A stretch of DNA of 42,330 nt from Neptuniibacter sp. (GCF_024231755.1 NZ_JAAEQH010000107.1:1-42330); one strand, 5' to 3'; positions 1 to 15,700 are shown, numbered from the stretch's first letter. Notes: generated from the sequence alone by a model not told the origin. Translations and numbers: made by a program.

Positions 1-705
1 GACGGCGGGGCAGAAAGCGCGGGAGATTGTGAAGGTGAAGATGTATTCATCTCGGTATTTAACTCATCTGGTACCTGGCAATGGGCCAAGAGATTAGGTG
101 GGGTATTTTATGATGCAGGCCATAGCATCACCACTGACGCAAATAATAACATTATCGTAACAGGATATGTTGATGGCAACGCGGATATGAATGGTGATGG
201 AGATTTCACTGACGGCGGGGCAGAAAGCGCGACAGGTTATGGAGATGATGATGTATTCATCTCGGTATTTAACTCATCCGGTACCTGGCAATGGGCCAAG
301 AGATTAGGTGGGACATTTTATGATGCAGGCTATGGCATCACCGCTGACGCAAATAACAACATCATCGTAACAGGATATGTTGATGGCAACGCGGATATGA
401 ATGGTGATGGAGATTTCACAGACGGCGGGGCAGAAAGCGCGACAGGTTATGGAAGTTATGATGTATTCATCTCGGTATTTAACTCATCCGGTACCTGGCA
501 ATGGGCCAAGAGATTAGGCGGGATAGATTGGGATGAAGGCTATGGCATCACCGCTGACGCAAATAACAACATCATCGTAATAGGAAATGTTGATGGCAAC
601 GCGGATATGAATGGTGATGGAGATTTCACTGACGGCGGGGCAGAAAGCGCGACAGGCTATGGAAGCAGTGATGTATTCATCGTTAAATTTAATTCCATAG
701 GTACC
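1..705 (+). repeat. SBBP-type beta-propeller P1, C-terminal blades only (residues 1-235)
   Basis: Tandem 210-base (70-residue) units at 1-210, 211-420 and 421-630, with a last part-unit to about 705. The blade-start Trp (WAKRLGG) falls at 76, 286 and 496, exactly 210 bases apart. Each unit reads WAKRLGG, then a D-G-Y-I strand, NNNIIVTG, an acidic DMNGDGD loop, TGYG, and DVFISVFN. The pattern matches the SBBP 'beta-propeller repeat' family. The units are nearly identical in DNA, much more alike than the blades of P3 or P4, so they duplicated or were homogenised recently. The first blades lie upstream of the window. Three complete W-to-FN units are in view; by analogy with the other propellers the total is probably seven. 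Confidence 0.9.
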
Positions 706-3700
706 GACATTGCCAATATCACTCAAGGGAATCGTTCTGAAGATATTATTTATAACGGCGGAACTTTAGTAGATGCGACGACTTATTATTGGAGAATAAA
801 ATTCTGGGATCAGCTCGGAGCAGAGGGTGTATGGAGTGCAGGAAGCGGTGCGAATTTCTTTGAGACGGATTATTCTCCGCCGACAGGCTATTCAGTTGAG
901 ATAGATCAGGATTATATTAATGCCTCAAATGAAACCGCAGGTTCTTTTACTTTCACTGATGCTGAGATAGATGCGACCTATAATTATAGCTTTGCGGCTA
1001 AAGAAATATTGGGAGATAACTGGACGACTATAGGGACTACTGGTACGGGTGATGACCAGTTTAACAGTCCTCAAGGGATGGCTAGTGATGATACACATAT
1101 ATATGTTGTTGATAGTAACAATGCTCGTATTGTAAAAAGGTTAAAGAGCAACTTAAGTTATGTTTCAAAAATAGGTTCTGCAGGATCCGGTGATGATCAG
1201 TTTTCTATGCCTCAGGGCATAGCAGTTGATGATACACATATATATGTGGCTGATGGTTGGAATGACCGTATTGTCAAAAGATTAAAAAGTGATTTAAGCT
1301 ATGTTGCACAGGTGGGGACTAATGGTTCCGGTGATGATCAGTTTAGCCAACCTAGTGATGTAGCCGTAGATGATACACATATCTATGTTGTTGATGGTGG
1401 TAATGCTCGCATAGTAAAAAGACTAAAGAGCAACTTAAGCTATGTTTCACAGATAGGTAGTTATGGAACCGGTGATGACCAGTTTGATTTTCCTGCAGGC
1501 ATAGCCGTAGATGATACATATATCTATGTGGCTGATACCGATAATCACCGTATTGTAAAAAGATTAAAGAGCAATTTAAGTTATGACTCACAGATAGGTG
1601 GGTGGGGTTCTGGCAATGACCAATTTCGGTATCCTTTTAGTATAGCCGTAGATGATAGTTATATATATATTGTTGATGGCGCTAACTCTCGTATTGTAAA
1701 AAGACTAAAGAGTAATTTAAGCTATGTTTCCAAGGTAGGTACTAATGGCACAGGCAGCGGAGAATTTGACAATCCTTCATATGTTACGGCTGATGATACT
1801 GATATCTATGTCTCTGATAGCTGGAATAACCGTATTGTAAAATGTGATTCAGGAGAAGGCATAAAGGCAGGAACAGTAAGTGATAGCGGAACAGTTGTTT
1901 CAACAGGTCAACAAATTAGTAATATTAACCTGTCTAGTCTTGATGATGGAGAGCTGGTTCTAACAGTGTATCTTACAGATGACGCTAGTAATCAGGGCGC
2001 TGATGTTCAGGATACAGTAGATAAGGATACCGTAGCACCGACTAATGTAGCATGTGACGAACCAGCAAATAGCACAACGATAGTTTCTGTAGATCCGAAC
2101 CTGATAGCTTTAATTGCTGATGACGGGTTTGGAACAGGGTTGGCAGCTACTGCGTATTCTTTTGAATTAGACACAGTAAATACTTTTGATTCAGGAAGCC
2201 TGCAACAATCAAACTGGCAGGCAGGAAATACCTGGCAGCCTGCAACTCTTACCAAAGGGAATAATTATTATTGGAGAGTGAAGGTAAGAGATGCTACTAG
2301 CAATGAATCTGCATTTTGCGGACATACTGTTGATACCTTAGGCTTCGGGACTTTTTATATTACACAAACACCAACTGCACCGACAACTCTTTATACCAAT
2401 GATACTGATGCGCAGTCAGGAGATAACAATCCAAGCGGAATCTTACCAACAACTCCGCATTTTTCAGCTGTATACAATGATCCGGATGCATCCGATACTG
2501 CGGTAAATTATTGGATACAGGCAGATGATGATCAGGATTTTAGCAGTCCAATTTGGGATGCAAGCGATATAGGAGTGTTGTTAAACTCTTTACGCTTAGG
2601 CGGTGCGGATTATGATACAGGATATAGTATTACCAGTGATTCTTCAGGAAATATTCTGGTTACAGGAAATGTAATCGGAGCCTGTGATTTAAATGGCAAT
2701 GGAACAACCACAGATACAGATGAACCTGGCGGCGGAATATTTGGAGAAACTGATATTTTTATCTCTAAATTCAATTCCTCAGGGACAAATCTTTGGTATA
2801 AGCGTTTAGGTGGAACAGATTATGACTATAGTAATGATATAGCTAGCGATTCTTCCGGCAATGTAATGATTACAGGACGTACAGAAGGAGCAGTTGATTT
2901 AAACGGCAATGGAAATACTACAGATGCTGGCGAACCCGGCGGGGGGATATTAGGAAGTTATGATATTTTTATTAGTGTATTTAATTCCAGCGGTACAAAT
3001 CTCTGGTATAAGCGTTTAGGTGGAACCAGCGGCGACTTTGGTACTGGTATAGCTAGCGATTTATCAGGGAATGTTATGGTTACAGGAGAAGTGGCCAACG
3101 GAGCAGTTGATTTAAATGGCAATGGTAATAAAACAGATACAGACGAACCTGGCGGCGGAATATTTTTAAACACTGATATTTTCGTTACAGTATTTAATTC
3201 CAGCGGTACAAATCTCTGGTATAAGAGGTTGGGCGGGACATCCCATGAGGAGGGTAATGCCATAGCCAGCGATACATCAGGCAATGTTTTGGTTACGGGG
3301 ACAATAAACGGTGCGGGTGATTTAAACGGCAATGGCACAATTACAGATACAGATGAACCTGGCGGTGGAGTATACGGAAGCCGGGATATTTTTATTAGTG
3401 TGTTTAATTCCAGTGGTACAAATCTCTGGTATGATCGTTTAGGCGGTTCCGATTATAATTGGAGCACTAGTATAGCCAGTGATTCTTCAGGAAATGTTAT
3501 GGTTACGGGACAAATATCTAATGCCAGTGATTTAAATGGAGATGGGGATACCGGAGATACCGATGAAGCGAGTGGCGGAATATTTGGCGGTTATGATGTC
3601 TTTGTCAGTGTGTTTAATTCCAGTGGCACAAATCTCTGGTATAAGAGGTTAGGTGGTACCGGTGGTGATGTTGGGGAAGGCATAGCCAGTGATTCTTCAG

Positions 3701-6700
3701 GCAATATTTTGGTTACAGGAAGGATCGAAGGGGCTGGTGATTTAAACGGGGACGGTGATACATCAGATACAAATGAAGTAGGTGGCGGAATATTTGATAA
3801 CTATGATGTTTTTATCACTGTATTTAATTCTAGCGGTACAAATTTGTGGAATAAGAGATTGGGTGGGCAAGATTATGATTATGGTAGAGGCATCACCAGC
3901 GATCCGGCAGGTAATATTTTGGTGATAGGATCTGTAGAGGGAGCCGGTGATTTGAACGGAGATGCTGATACCGGTGATACCAATGAAACGGGTGGTGGAA
4001 TATTTGGAAATAGTGACATTTTCGTTTGTAAATTTAATGAAGTCGGGACCAGTATTGCTGATATTAGCCAAGGGGCGCGTTCCGAAGATATTATTTATAA
4101 TGGTGATACATTAAGTGAAGGAACAACTTATTACTGGCGGATTAAATTCTGGGATCAGCCTGGAGCAGAGGGTGTATGGAGCGCAGGAAGCGGTGCGAAT
4201 TATTTTGAAACGAATACTACCCCAACCGCGCCGACAACTCTTTACAGTAACGATACTGATGCACAGTCAGGAACAAACAATCCAACTAACTTAGGTTCTG
4301 CTAATCCGCATTTTTCGGCATTATATAATGACTCAGATGCGGGAGATATTGCGGTAAATTACCGTATTCAGGTAGATAACGATCAGGATTTCTCTAGTCC
4401 GATATGGGATGGAAGTGACATGTGCCAGCCACTTTGGGCTCTAAGGTTGGGCGGAACAAACTACGATTCGATATTTAGTATTGCTCTAGATCCAAATGGT
4501 AACTTTGCTCTTACAGGAAGAGCCCAAGGTGATGCCGATCTATCAGGAGATGGAGATACAGATGATCCAGGGGAAGACGGAACCGGCTTCTCAGGTAGCA
4601 ATGACATGATTGTTACTGTATTTGATTCTTCTCACAGCTACAAGTGGTCTAAGAGATTAGGTGCGGGTAGTTGGGATTGGGCTGAAAAAGGTGTTATGGA
4701 TAGCGCAGGCAATGTTACCATTACAGGCGGAGTAAATAATGATGCTGACTTAACCGGAGACGGAGACTGGGATGATGATGGTGAAGCTGACGGAGGAATA
4801 TACGGTGGTTATGATGCAGTTATTACTGCATTTAATTCATCCGGTACTAGCATCTGGTCTAAGAGATTAGGAGCATCTAGTAGTGATTCCGGAGGTGCCA
4901 TTACCACAGACTCCAACGATAATATCATTGCTTCAGGATATGTCACGGGTACCGCTGACTTAAACGGTGATGGAGATACAGGTGATACTGCTGAGGATGC
5001 AACAGGTTATGGCGGACGCGATATATTTATCACTGCATTTAATAACTCCGGTACCCATCAGTGGGCGATGAGATTAGGCGGTTCAAGTAATGATCAGACG
5101 CGGACCATCATCACGGACAATAATTATAATATCATTGCTACAGGACGCGTTATTGGCGATGCCGACTTAAGTAACGATCAGGATACTGATGAAACAGGTG
5201 AGACTGCTGGCGGAATTCATGGAGGCGAAGATGTATTTATCACTGTATTTAATGAAGCCGGTACCACCCACCAGTGGTCTAAGCGATTGGGTGGAGCAAA
5301 CAGTGATTACGGATATGATGTTGCTGCAGATAGTAGTGATAATGTTATCATAACTGGAAGAGTTAATGGTGACGCTGACTTAAACGGTGATGGAGATACA
5401 GGGGATACAGATGAACTAAACACAAATTATGGAGGCGATGATATTTTCATCTCTGTATTTAATTCATCCGGTACCCACCAGTGGTCGATGAGATTAGGCG
5501 GAACAAATAACGATGCGGGACATGCCATTGCTGTAGATAATAATAACGATAATATTATCCTAAGTGGATATGTAAATGGCGATGCTGATTTAAATGGCGA
5601 TGCCGATACAAATGATATGGCTGAAAGCGCAACAGGTTATGGAGGTAATGATATATTTATCTCTATATTTGACTCAAGTGGTACTCATCTTTGGGCTAAG
5701 AGATTTGGCGGAACAGGTACTGATGACGGATGGAGTATGATTTGCGATGAGAACAATAATATCCTCTTTGGAGGAGTAATTAGAGGTAATGTCGATCTAA
5801 ACGGTGATGGCGATACAAGTGATACGGCTGAGAATGGCACAGGCTATGCCAATGACGATATATTAGTTGTTCAATTCAACTCATTTGGTAATAACATTGC
5901 TAATATTACTGAAAGCAATCGTTCCGAAGATATTATTTATAACGGCGGTACTTTAGTTGATGCAACTACATATTATTGGAGAATAAAATTTTATGATGAT
6001 TCAGGTGCAGCCGGAACTTGGTCAGCTGGTTCAGGAACTAATTTCTATACCACTGATTATGGTGCACCAACGAATGTGGGATGTTCTATGCCGGGTGATT
6101 CATCTTCAAGCATCGCGATAGGCACAGCATTAACTGCTCTTGTTGCGGTAGATTCAGGAATTGGGATGCATACTGATCCATACTCATTTGAAATAGATAC
6201 AGCGTCTACTTTTGACTCAGGTAATTTGCAGCAGTCAGGATGGGTTGCTTCGAATGCTTGGTATCCCATAACTTTATCTGAAAACATTACGTATTATTGG
6301 AGAGTAAAGGCCAGAGATGCCAACGGTAATGAATCTGTGTTCTGCGGACATACCGCAGATACGTCCGGATACGGTACATTCTCAACTAGCAATGCTCCAA
6401 CCGCGCCGACAGTTCTTTATACCAATAATACTGACGCGCAGTCTAGTGCTGCAAATCCGAGCTTTATTGCTCCGGCAACACCGCATTTCTCTGCGATCTA
6501 TAATGATCCGGATGGCTCAGATATTGCCACAGGTTATCGTATCCAGGTAGATAATGACCAGGATTTCTCTAGTCCAGCTTGGGACGCGAGTGATTTAGCG
6601 CAGTTTATGTGGGGAGAAAGATTAGGCGCAGCTAGTGGTGATTATGGAACATGTATTACCAGTGATAGCATTGGCCGGATAATTGTCGGTGGATATGTTG

Positions 6701-9700
6701 CTGGTACTGCAGATTTAAATGGTGATGGTGATACAGTTGATACAGCGGAAAGTAATTCCGGTTATGGTGGAACTGATTGGTTTATTTCTGTGTTCGATCA
6801 GTTTGGCGTGCATCAATGGTCAAAGAGACTAGGATCAGGAAATGATGATTATGCGCGGGCGATTGCTACCGATAATAACGATAATATTATTATTACCGGA
6901 AGAGTTACCGGTAATGCCGATGTGAATGGCGATGGAGATTCCGTTGACGGCGGAGCAGAGGATGCTAGTAATTATGGTTCGCGTGATGCGGTTGTTACGG
7001 TATTTAATTCATCTGGGGTTTGGCAGTGGGCGGAAAGATTAGGTGGTGCGGAATCAGATTATTCATATGGAGTAGCTACGGATAATAATAATAATGTGAT
7101 TATCACCGGGAGAGTTACAAACGGAGCTGATCTAAACGGGGATGAAGATAAAGTTGATACAGATGAGGCCAGTGGATACGGAGCAGGAGATGCGTTTATT
7201 GCGGCGTTTAATTCATCTGGGGTTTGGCAATGGTCGGAAAGACTAGGAGGAACAAGTAATGAATACGGCCGCGGTATAGCTGCGGATAATAATAACAATG
7301 TTTATGTGTCCGGATTTACTACAGGTGATTGTGATTTTAGCGGTGATGGAGATTTGCTTGATGGCGGAGAAACTACAGGCGGTATTTATTCCGGAGAAGA
7401 CGGATTTGTTACAGCGTTTAATTCTTCCGGGACTTATCAGTGGTCTAAGAGATTCGGAGCAGCTAATGGCGATAACGGATTTGGCATCAATACAGACGGC
7501 AATAATAATGTAATTGTTACCGGGACGGTTAACGGTAGCGCTGATTTAGATGGTGATGGAAGTATTGGAGGTACGTATCCGGAAGACGCGACAAATTATA
7601 CTGGTAATGACGCAATTATAATTGTATTTAATTCATCTGGAACATATCAATGGGCAAAGAGGTTGGGAGGGGCTGGTTTAGATTTCGGCTATGCTATTAC
7701 TTCCGACAATAGTAATAATGTTATACTTACGGGACGCATTACCGGAGGTGTTGATTTAAATGGCGATGAGGATTCGACTGATGGCGGGGCAGAAAGTGCA
7801 ACGGGCTATGGAAATGATGATATATTCATTTCGGCATTTAACTCATCGGGCACAGCTCTTTGGGCCAGCAGAATGGGTGCAGGAGGAAATGATTATGGTC
7901 GTGCTATTGCTACAGATATCTACAATAATGTTTTAGTTGCGGCTGATGTTAATGGCGATGCTGATGTTAATGGCGATGGTGATACAACTGATGGAGGCGC
8001 AGAGGATTCAACGGGATATGGTAGCCAGGACGCGATATATGTAAAATTCAGCGCGCAGTCTGCAGACATGGCGAATGTGAATCAGGGAAATCGCTGTGCA
8101 GATATTGTTTATAACGGTAGTAGCTTAGCTGAAGGTACTACTTATTATTGGAGAATGAAATTTATTGATCAGGGTCAAGTCGAAGGCGCGTGGTCAGCCG
8201 GAGCTGGTGCTAATTATTTTGAAACAAATACTACGCCAACCGCGCCGACAACTCTTTATACAAATGATACGGATGCGCAATCGGGCACAAATAATCCTAC
8301 AGATATTTCTGTATTAACTCCGCATTTTTCGGCATTATATAATGACTCAGATGCGGGAGATATTGCTGTAAATTATCGGGTTCAGGTAGATAATGATCAG
8401 GATTTTAGCAGTACGGTTTGGGATGGAAGTGATATTGGTGTGTTCCTTCATGCGAAGAGATTAGGCGGGTCAAGTGCGGATAAGGGCTATAGCATTACTA
8501 GCGATACAAATAACAACATCATCGTAACAGGATGTGTTTTCGGCAATGCGGATTTAAATGGTGATGGTGATTCCAGTGACGGTGGGGCAGAGGATGCAAC
8601 AGGCTATGGGAATTATGATGTATTCATCTCGGTATTCAACTCCTCCGGCACCTGGCAATGGGCCAAGCGATTAGGCGGGACAGGATCTGATTATGGATAC
8701 GGGATTGCGACTGATGATAGCGATAACATTATTGTAACAGGATATGTTGATGGCAACGCGGATATGAATGGCGATGGCGATTCTGTTGACGGTGGGGCAG
8801 AGGATGCAACAGGCTATGGGAATTATGATGTATTCATCTCGGTGTTTAATTCTTCCGGAGTATGGCAATGGGCCAAGCGATTAGGCGGGACAAGTGTGGA
8901 TGAGGGCCATAGCATTACTAGCGATACAAATAATAACATCATCATAACAGGATATGTTGATGGCAACGCGGATATGAATGGCGATGGCGATTCTGTTGAT
9001 GGCGGGGCAGAAAGCGCGACAGGCTATGGATCGCATGATGTATTCATCTCGGTGTTTAATTCTTCCGGAGTATGGCAATGGGCCAAGCGATTAGGCGGTA
9101 CAAGTTGGGATTGCGGCTATGGTATCACCAGCGACTCAAACAACAACATCATCGTCACAGGACGTGTTGATGTTGATGGCAACGCGGATATGAATGGCGA
9201 TGGAGATTCTGTTGACGGCGGGGCAGAGGATGCAACAGGTTATGGAATGTATGATATATTCATCTCGGTGTTTAATTCTTCCGGAGTATGGCAATGGGCC
9301 AAGAGATTAGGCGGTACAAGTGTGGATGAGGGCCATAGCATTACTAGTGATACAAACAACAACATCATCGTAACAGGAAATGTTAGAGACAACGCGGATA
9401 TGAATGGCGATGGAGATTCTGTTGACGGCGGGGCAGAGGATGCAACAGGCTATGGAAATGGAGATATATTCATCTCGGTATTCAACTCCTCCGGCACCTG
9501 GCAATGGGCCAAGCGATTAGGCGGGACAAGTTATGATGCGGGCCATAGCATTACTAGCGATACAAACAACAATATAATCGTAACAGGACGTGTTAATGGT
9601 AATGTGGATGTGAACGGCGATGGTGATTCCAGTGACGGCGGGGCAGAAAGCGCGACAGGTTATGGAATGTATGACCCCTTTATTTCAACATTCAACTCCT

Positions 9701-12700
9701 CCGGCACCTGGCAATGGGCCAAGAGATTAGGCGGGACAGGTGCGGATGAGGGCCATAGCATTACTAGCGATACAAACAACAACATCATCGTCACAGGATA
9801 TGTTGTGGGGAATGCGGATATGAATGGCGATGGTGATTCCCTTGACGGCGGGGCAGAGGATGCAACAGGCTATGGAGATTATGATGCATTCTTTGTTAAG
9901 TTTAATGCAATAGGTAATGATATTGCTAATATAAACCAGGGGAATCGTTCCGAAGATATTATTTATAACGGCGGAACTTTAGTTGATACAACGACATATT
10001 ACTGGAGAATAAAATTTTATGACCAGGCCGGAGCTGCCGGAACATGGTCAGCTGGATCAGGTACAAATTTTTATACTACATCATATTTGCCTGGGAATAC
10101 CTGGACTAATGCTGATGGTGCTGATAATAATTGGTCTACTCCAGACAACTGGAATGACGGAACTGTGCCGCTTGCCGGAGAAGATGTGTATTTTAATTCA
10201 GGGTATACTGACGATTGTACGGCAGATACGGTTAATAATAATCTAGGATCAATAACAGTAGAAACCGGATATCCGGGTACGGTAACCTTCCAGACTAATG
10301 CTGTAGCTTCGGGCATGAGTTTGACCCTTACCGGAGATCTTACGGTTAACGGTGGAGATATTATTTTAGAAGGGGATACTGGTTTTGGTGCCGAAGGACA
10401 GGGATACACAATTAACGCGGCTAATATTGATATTGGAGTAAACGGAACTATAAGTGTAAAGGGAGAAGGTTTTGGCGAGGGGGCTGGTCCCGGAGATGGT
10501 AAGGGCGGTGGAAGTGGTAATCCATCGGGAGCAGGATACGGTGGGCAAGGAGGAGATCATGGCGATGTCGGCGGCGGTGAAACATACGGCTCAACTATAG
10601 CACCTACTTCTTTAGGAAGTGGTGGAGAAGATCATTATGGTGCCGGCGGTGCAGGTGGTGGCGCAGTTGTATTAGTTGCAACAGGAACTGTGACTGTTGA
10701 TGGAACGATTGATGCCGACGGTAATAATGGGGTGGATAATACAGGCGGTACCAGCGGCTCAGGTGGTTCCGGCGGAAGTGTTTATATAACGTGTAATACT
10801 TTTACCGGAGCTGCGACCGGTGCGATTAGTGCAGATGGCGGGCGTCCCGGAAAAACTGATGGAAATGGTTCAAATGGTGGTGGCGGTGGAAGAATAGCTG
10901 TTATTTATACTACAGATACTTATAGCGGTGCAATTGAAGCTTTTGGGACTGATGCTGGAAATGGGAGAAGTGCGCCTGGAACTATTTATAAGAAAGCCGC
11001 ATCGCAGTCAAACGGCGATGTGATTGTTGATAATGATAACAATGAATCAGATAGAAGGAACTTACGCGCAACAAGATTGAGCGATATTTCAGATACCGCA
11101 ACTCACACTTTCGATAATGTCATTTTACAAAATGAAGGCAATCTTGAAATTACTTCTCTTCAGACTCTTACTGTTACAGCAACTACGGTTAATAATGGAG
11201 TGGGAGACACAACAGGAACTATTACCAATAATGGTACCTTATCTTTGCCAGCAACTTACACTCTGGCAGGATACATCCTTAATAATAACAATAGCGCAAC
11301 ATTACAAAACCTCACTGACTTAACCATAGGAACAAACGGAAAACTCTCGCATTCTCCTAACCACTCTACTGAACTCTATAAACTAGATATTTCCTTAACC
11401 AACTTAACCGTAAATGCTGATGGAGATGTTTCAGTCGATTACAAAGGCTATAGAGAATGGTCGGGTCCGGGATGGGGGGATAAGAGTGGTAATAATGCCG
11501 GTGGCGGTGCTGGATATGGCGGCCAGGGTGAGCCAACGAATGATGGTATAGGTGCTGCGTATGGTTCTGTTTTGAGTCCAGATAATATTGGAAGTGGCGG
11601 AGCCAGCAATTATGGCGGTGGTGGTCTTGGCGGTGGTGCAGCTAAGCTTACCATTAGTGGAACATTGCTACTTAATGGTGATATTCTTGCAAGAGGAAGA
11701 TATGCTCCTGATGGTTCTGGAGGTGCTGGTGGTGGTGGTGGAAGTGGCGGAAGTATTTGGATTATTACCGATACCATAAGTGGAAGCGGTACAATTAATG
11801 CCAGTGGTGGTGGTTCATATGACGGCGGCGGTGGTGGTGGTGGAAGAGTGAAGATTGAGTATTCAACTGACAGCCATTCTGCTCTACTTACTTCAACCCT
11901 TGTCTCACAAGGTGAATCAGGTGCGAGTGCCGGAACAATTGTACTTCGTGATACTGATACTCAAACTTATGGCGACTTATACATAGCTGATAATGATTAT
12001 GGTAATCTCGATATTCCAATTTCTTCAACTAACTTTACTGGTACCCCTGCAATTTTAACCTTAGATTCAATTACAATCTCAAATGATGCTAATGTTACTA
12101 TACCCGGTAATGTTGAACTAATATCCTTAAATGATATTGATATTGGTACTTCATCTTCAGGCACAGATACCGCACGGATTGTTGTTGAGGGAAATTATGA
12201 ATATGCACCGAATCCGGGGACTGGTGTTTTTGATGATTTTGATGATAATTCGCTGGATGCAGGATGGAGTACTCATGATGCTGATGGGGATTCAGGTACC
12301 TCTTTTACAGAGACAGGACAACAAATAGAAATCGATGCTGGCGGCGATGATGTGTGGACATCATATGATGAATATGGGGCTATATATCAATCATTTGCAA
12401 ATGATTTTGATCTTAAAGTTAAAATAGTAAGCCAGGAAAATACAAACGCTTGGGCAAAAGCAGGCATTATGGTTAGGAATGATATGGCACAAGCTGGTAC
12501 ATCAACTGGCTATTGTATGGTTGCAGTTACACCGGGAAATGATTTTTCATTCCAGTATGACAGCAATGACGATGGAAATCTTGATACCAACACAGAAGTA
12601 GGAACTACAACATATCCTTGCTGGTTAAGATTAGTAAAATCCGGAACTACTTTTACAGCTTACTATGCAACGAGTGTAGGTGGTAGCTGGACTCAAATAG

Positions 12701-15700
12701 ATTCACAGGCTATTGCCAGCGCTAATGCAACTCAAGATGTAGGAATGTTTGTAACTTCTCATCTCGCAGGGACGCTAAGCCTTGTACAGTTTGATGACTT
12801 TGGCGATTGGACATGGCAAATAGCTAATGATGGCGGTTCTACTGTGAGAGCAGCAAACATTAACGTTCATGGTTCTGCGGGAAGTGGTGCATCAATCAAT
12901 GCTGATATTCAGGGTTTTGAAAATGATTTAGGTGCAGGAGCCGGCGGCATGGACAGTTCTGGGCATGGTGCCGGAGCTGGATACGGGGGCGCGGGCGGAG
13001 ATGCCGGAGATACCGGCGGTACCGGTACCGGTGGTTCTACATATGGGTCAGCGACTAACCCGGTTAATCTTGGTTCTGGAGGAGGTTCAGTTGAAGGTGG
13101 TACTGCGGGTGGAGCTGTATTTTTAGTTTTGGATGATACTTTGAATGTAAATGGATATTTATCCAGTAATGGTAATAACGGAGCTAATGGAGCAAGTTAT
13201 GACGGTGGTGGAGCTTCAGGCGGAAGCATCCGAGCGATTGGTCAAACATTAGCTGGTGCGGGTTATATAAAAGCTAATGGTGGTGATGGCGCAGATGTAT
13301 ATGGTGGCGGTGGTGGCGGTGGAAGAATATTCTTGAGCTTTGGGTCTATGACTTTACCCGTAGGAAATGTAGAAGTATTGGGAGGTACCGGTGGTACCGG
13401 AGGTAATGCCGATGATGGACAACCTGGAACCAAGTCGATTTGTGAATATATTGTTTGGACTAATAATGCCGGAAATAATTTATGGAATACAGCAGGTAAC
13501 TGGTCGACAGGAGCTGTGCCGACGAATTCCGATGGTGTTTTATTTAACGATGATTATTCAAGTGATGACTGTACGATAAATGCTACTGCTAACTGCAAAT
13601 CTGTAGATTTTACCGGATACACCGGAACGCTCACTCATAATACAGGAATTACCTGGACAATATCAGGAGATTTAATTTTAGTTGCGGGGATGACGTATAC
13701 TCCGGCAGATAATACTTCCTCGATTGTGATTAATGGAACAAGTAGTGTATATACAGGTGGACATTCAATAGGAAACTTTACGGTTAATGGTTCAGGAATA
13801 ACAGTAACCTTAGAAGATGATTTTACACTGCTTGCAAATAACACGGTTGTTACTCTTACTCAGGGTACGTTGAAGACTGACGGAGCAAGTGATAATTCCG
13901 GATTAGTTCATAGCTGGGGAGAGTTTTATTCAAATAATTCTAATACAAGAACCTTGACTTTAGGTACAAGTGATATTACGATTTCCAGGCCGAGCAACTC
14001 AATTCCTTGGCAAATCGGCGGCTCTAATATGACCTTAAATGCAGGCAGCTCTACCATAACCCTTACTGGAACGGGCACAGGCTATCATGCATTTTATGGT
14101 GGAGGCAAAACCTATAATGATGTTGTGTTAGCTAATGAAGGCGGTCATAGTGTAGAGAATTCTTCTTGTGTTTTTGCCAATTTAACAGTAACTGGCTCTG
14201 TTTCAAAAACCGACAACTTTTATTTCAATAATGACCAAACTATTACAGGCACTCTTACGATAAATGGTAATTCGGCAACAAATAGAATATTAGTTCGGTC
14301 TCAAATTTTTGGCTCAGCACGAACTTTAACTGCCGCCAATGTATCAGTTTCCAATGCTGATTTCCAGGATGTGACAGGTGCCGGCGCAGGAGATTGGGAT
14401 CTATCTGCGTGCGTAGGTGGCTCAGGTGATTGTCATGGTAATTCCGGCATAACCTTTACTCCAGCAGATACTATGTATTGGCATGTGGATACTGGTAATT
14501 GGTCTGATATCGGAAAATGGTTTCTGGCTACTGATGGCGGTGGTGGAGCTGGCAGAGTTCCTCTACCACAAGATAATGCAGTTTTTGATGCTAATTCTTT
14601 TGATACTAGTAGTCAAATCTTTAGCATAGATATGCCTCGCGTTGGACACGATTTAACCTTTACCGGAGTAACAAATACTCCAGCGCTAGACCCGAATGGC
14701 ACTTGGCAGGTTTACGGTTCTTTAACTCTTGATTCTGGAATGACCTTACAAAGTCAAACCGGTTCTGCGCCAAGATTTTATGGAAGAGATTCTTGTACTA
14801 TAACTTGTGCAGGAAAACAAATCTACAACACAGAAGTTGCTATTTATATGATTGGTGGTACATTAACTTGTCAGGATGATTATACTTTTTCAAATGGTGT
14901 GTCGTGGGAGTATACCAGTCTATACTATGGACATTTTGATGCTAACGGTAATAATGTTATAGCACAAGCTTTTATATCTGATAATTCTAATATTAGAACC
15001 TTAAGTATGGGCGAAGGTACCTGGACGATAAAAGCTTCTGGGTGGGGATTTGAACCTTGGAATTTGGGCGATACTACAAATTTAACATTTAATAAAGAAA
15101 CTGCAGCTATTATAATGGACCAAGGTTCTGCTGATAAAACTTTTGCTGGTGGTGGATTAACTTATAATGATATTACAGTTAATTCTGGTACAGGTGTAAC
15201 TAGTTTTACGGGTTCCAATACATTTTCTAACTTCACCATTAATGCACCCAAAACAGTTACGTTAACTGAGTCTACCACGACTACAGTTAATGGATCTTTT
15301 ACTACGGTAGGTACGGCTTCTAACGGCATTACTTTAGACACAACAACCGCTGGTAACCAGGCTACATTGACTTTGAACGGGGATGATTATGTTTGCTACG
15401 TTGATGCCCACGATATTCTCGGTACCGGAACCCCGGTCCTGAATTATAACGGAACGATAGATAATTGCGTTAATTGGAGTGCGCCTAACGCTAATATCTG
15501 GATTGCTAGTGCTCCCGGAGATTGGGACACAGCTACTAACTGGTCACTAGGAACCGTGCCGAATAGTAGTGATAATGTAGTATTTGCTGATGCTTTCTCG
15601 AACAGTGATTGTACAATAGACGCTGCTGCTTGTAAATCTGTAGATTTTAGCGGTTATACCGGAACACTTACTCATAACGTTGGCATTCAGTGGAGAATAT

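Noticed and set aside
176..620. DMNGDGD loops as dockerin modules
   Set aside because: Dockerins need two 22-residue segments with helices after the loop. Here a single loop sits between beta-strands of a blade, so no dockerin is present.
1..705. Regular direct repeats as a possible CRISPR array or satellite
   Set aside because: The 210-base units code for propeller blades in frame, and there are no short repeats with unique spacers.
2937..2950. G-run (six G) and long GGN codon tracts (11728-11755, 11821-11847) as phase-variation switches
   Set aside because: The G-run is short, and the GGN tracts are triplet repeats that would keep the frame on slippage. There is no evidence of switching.
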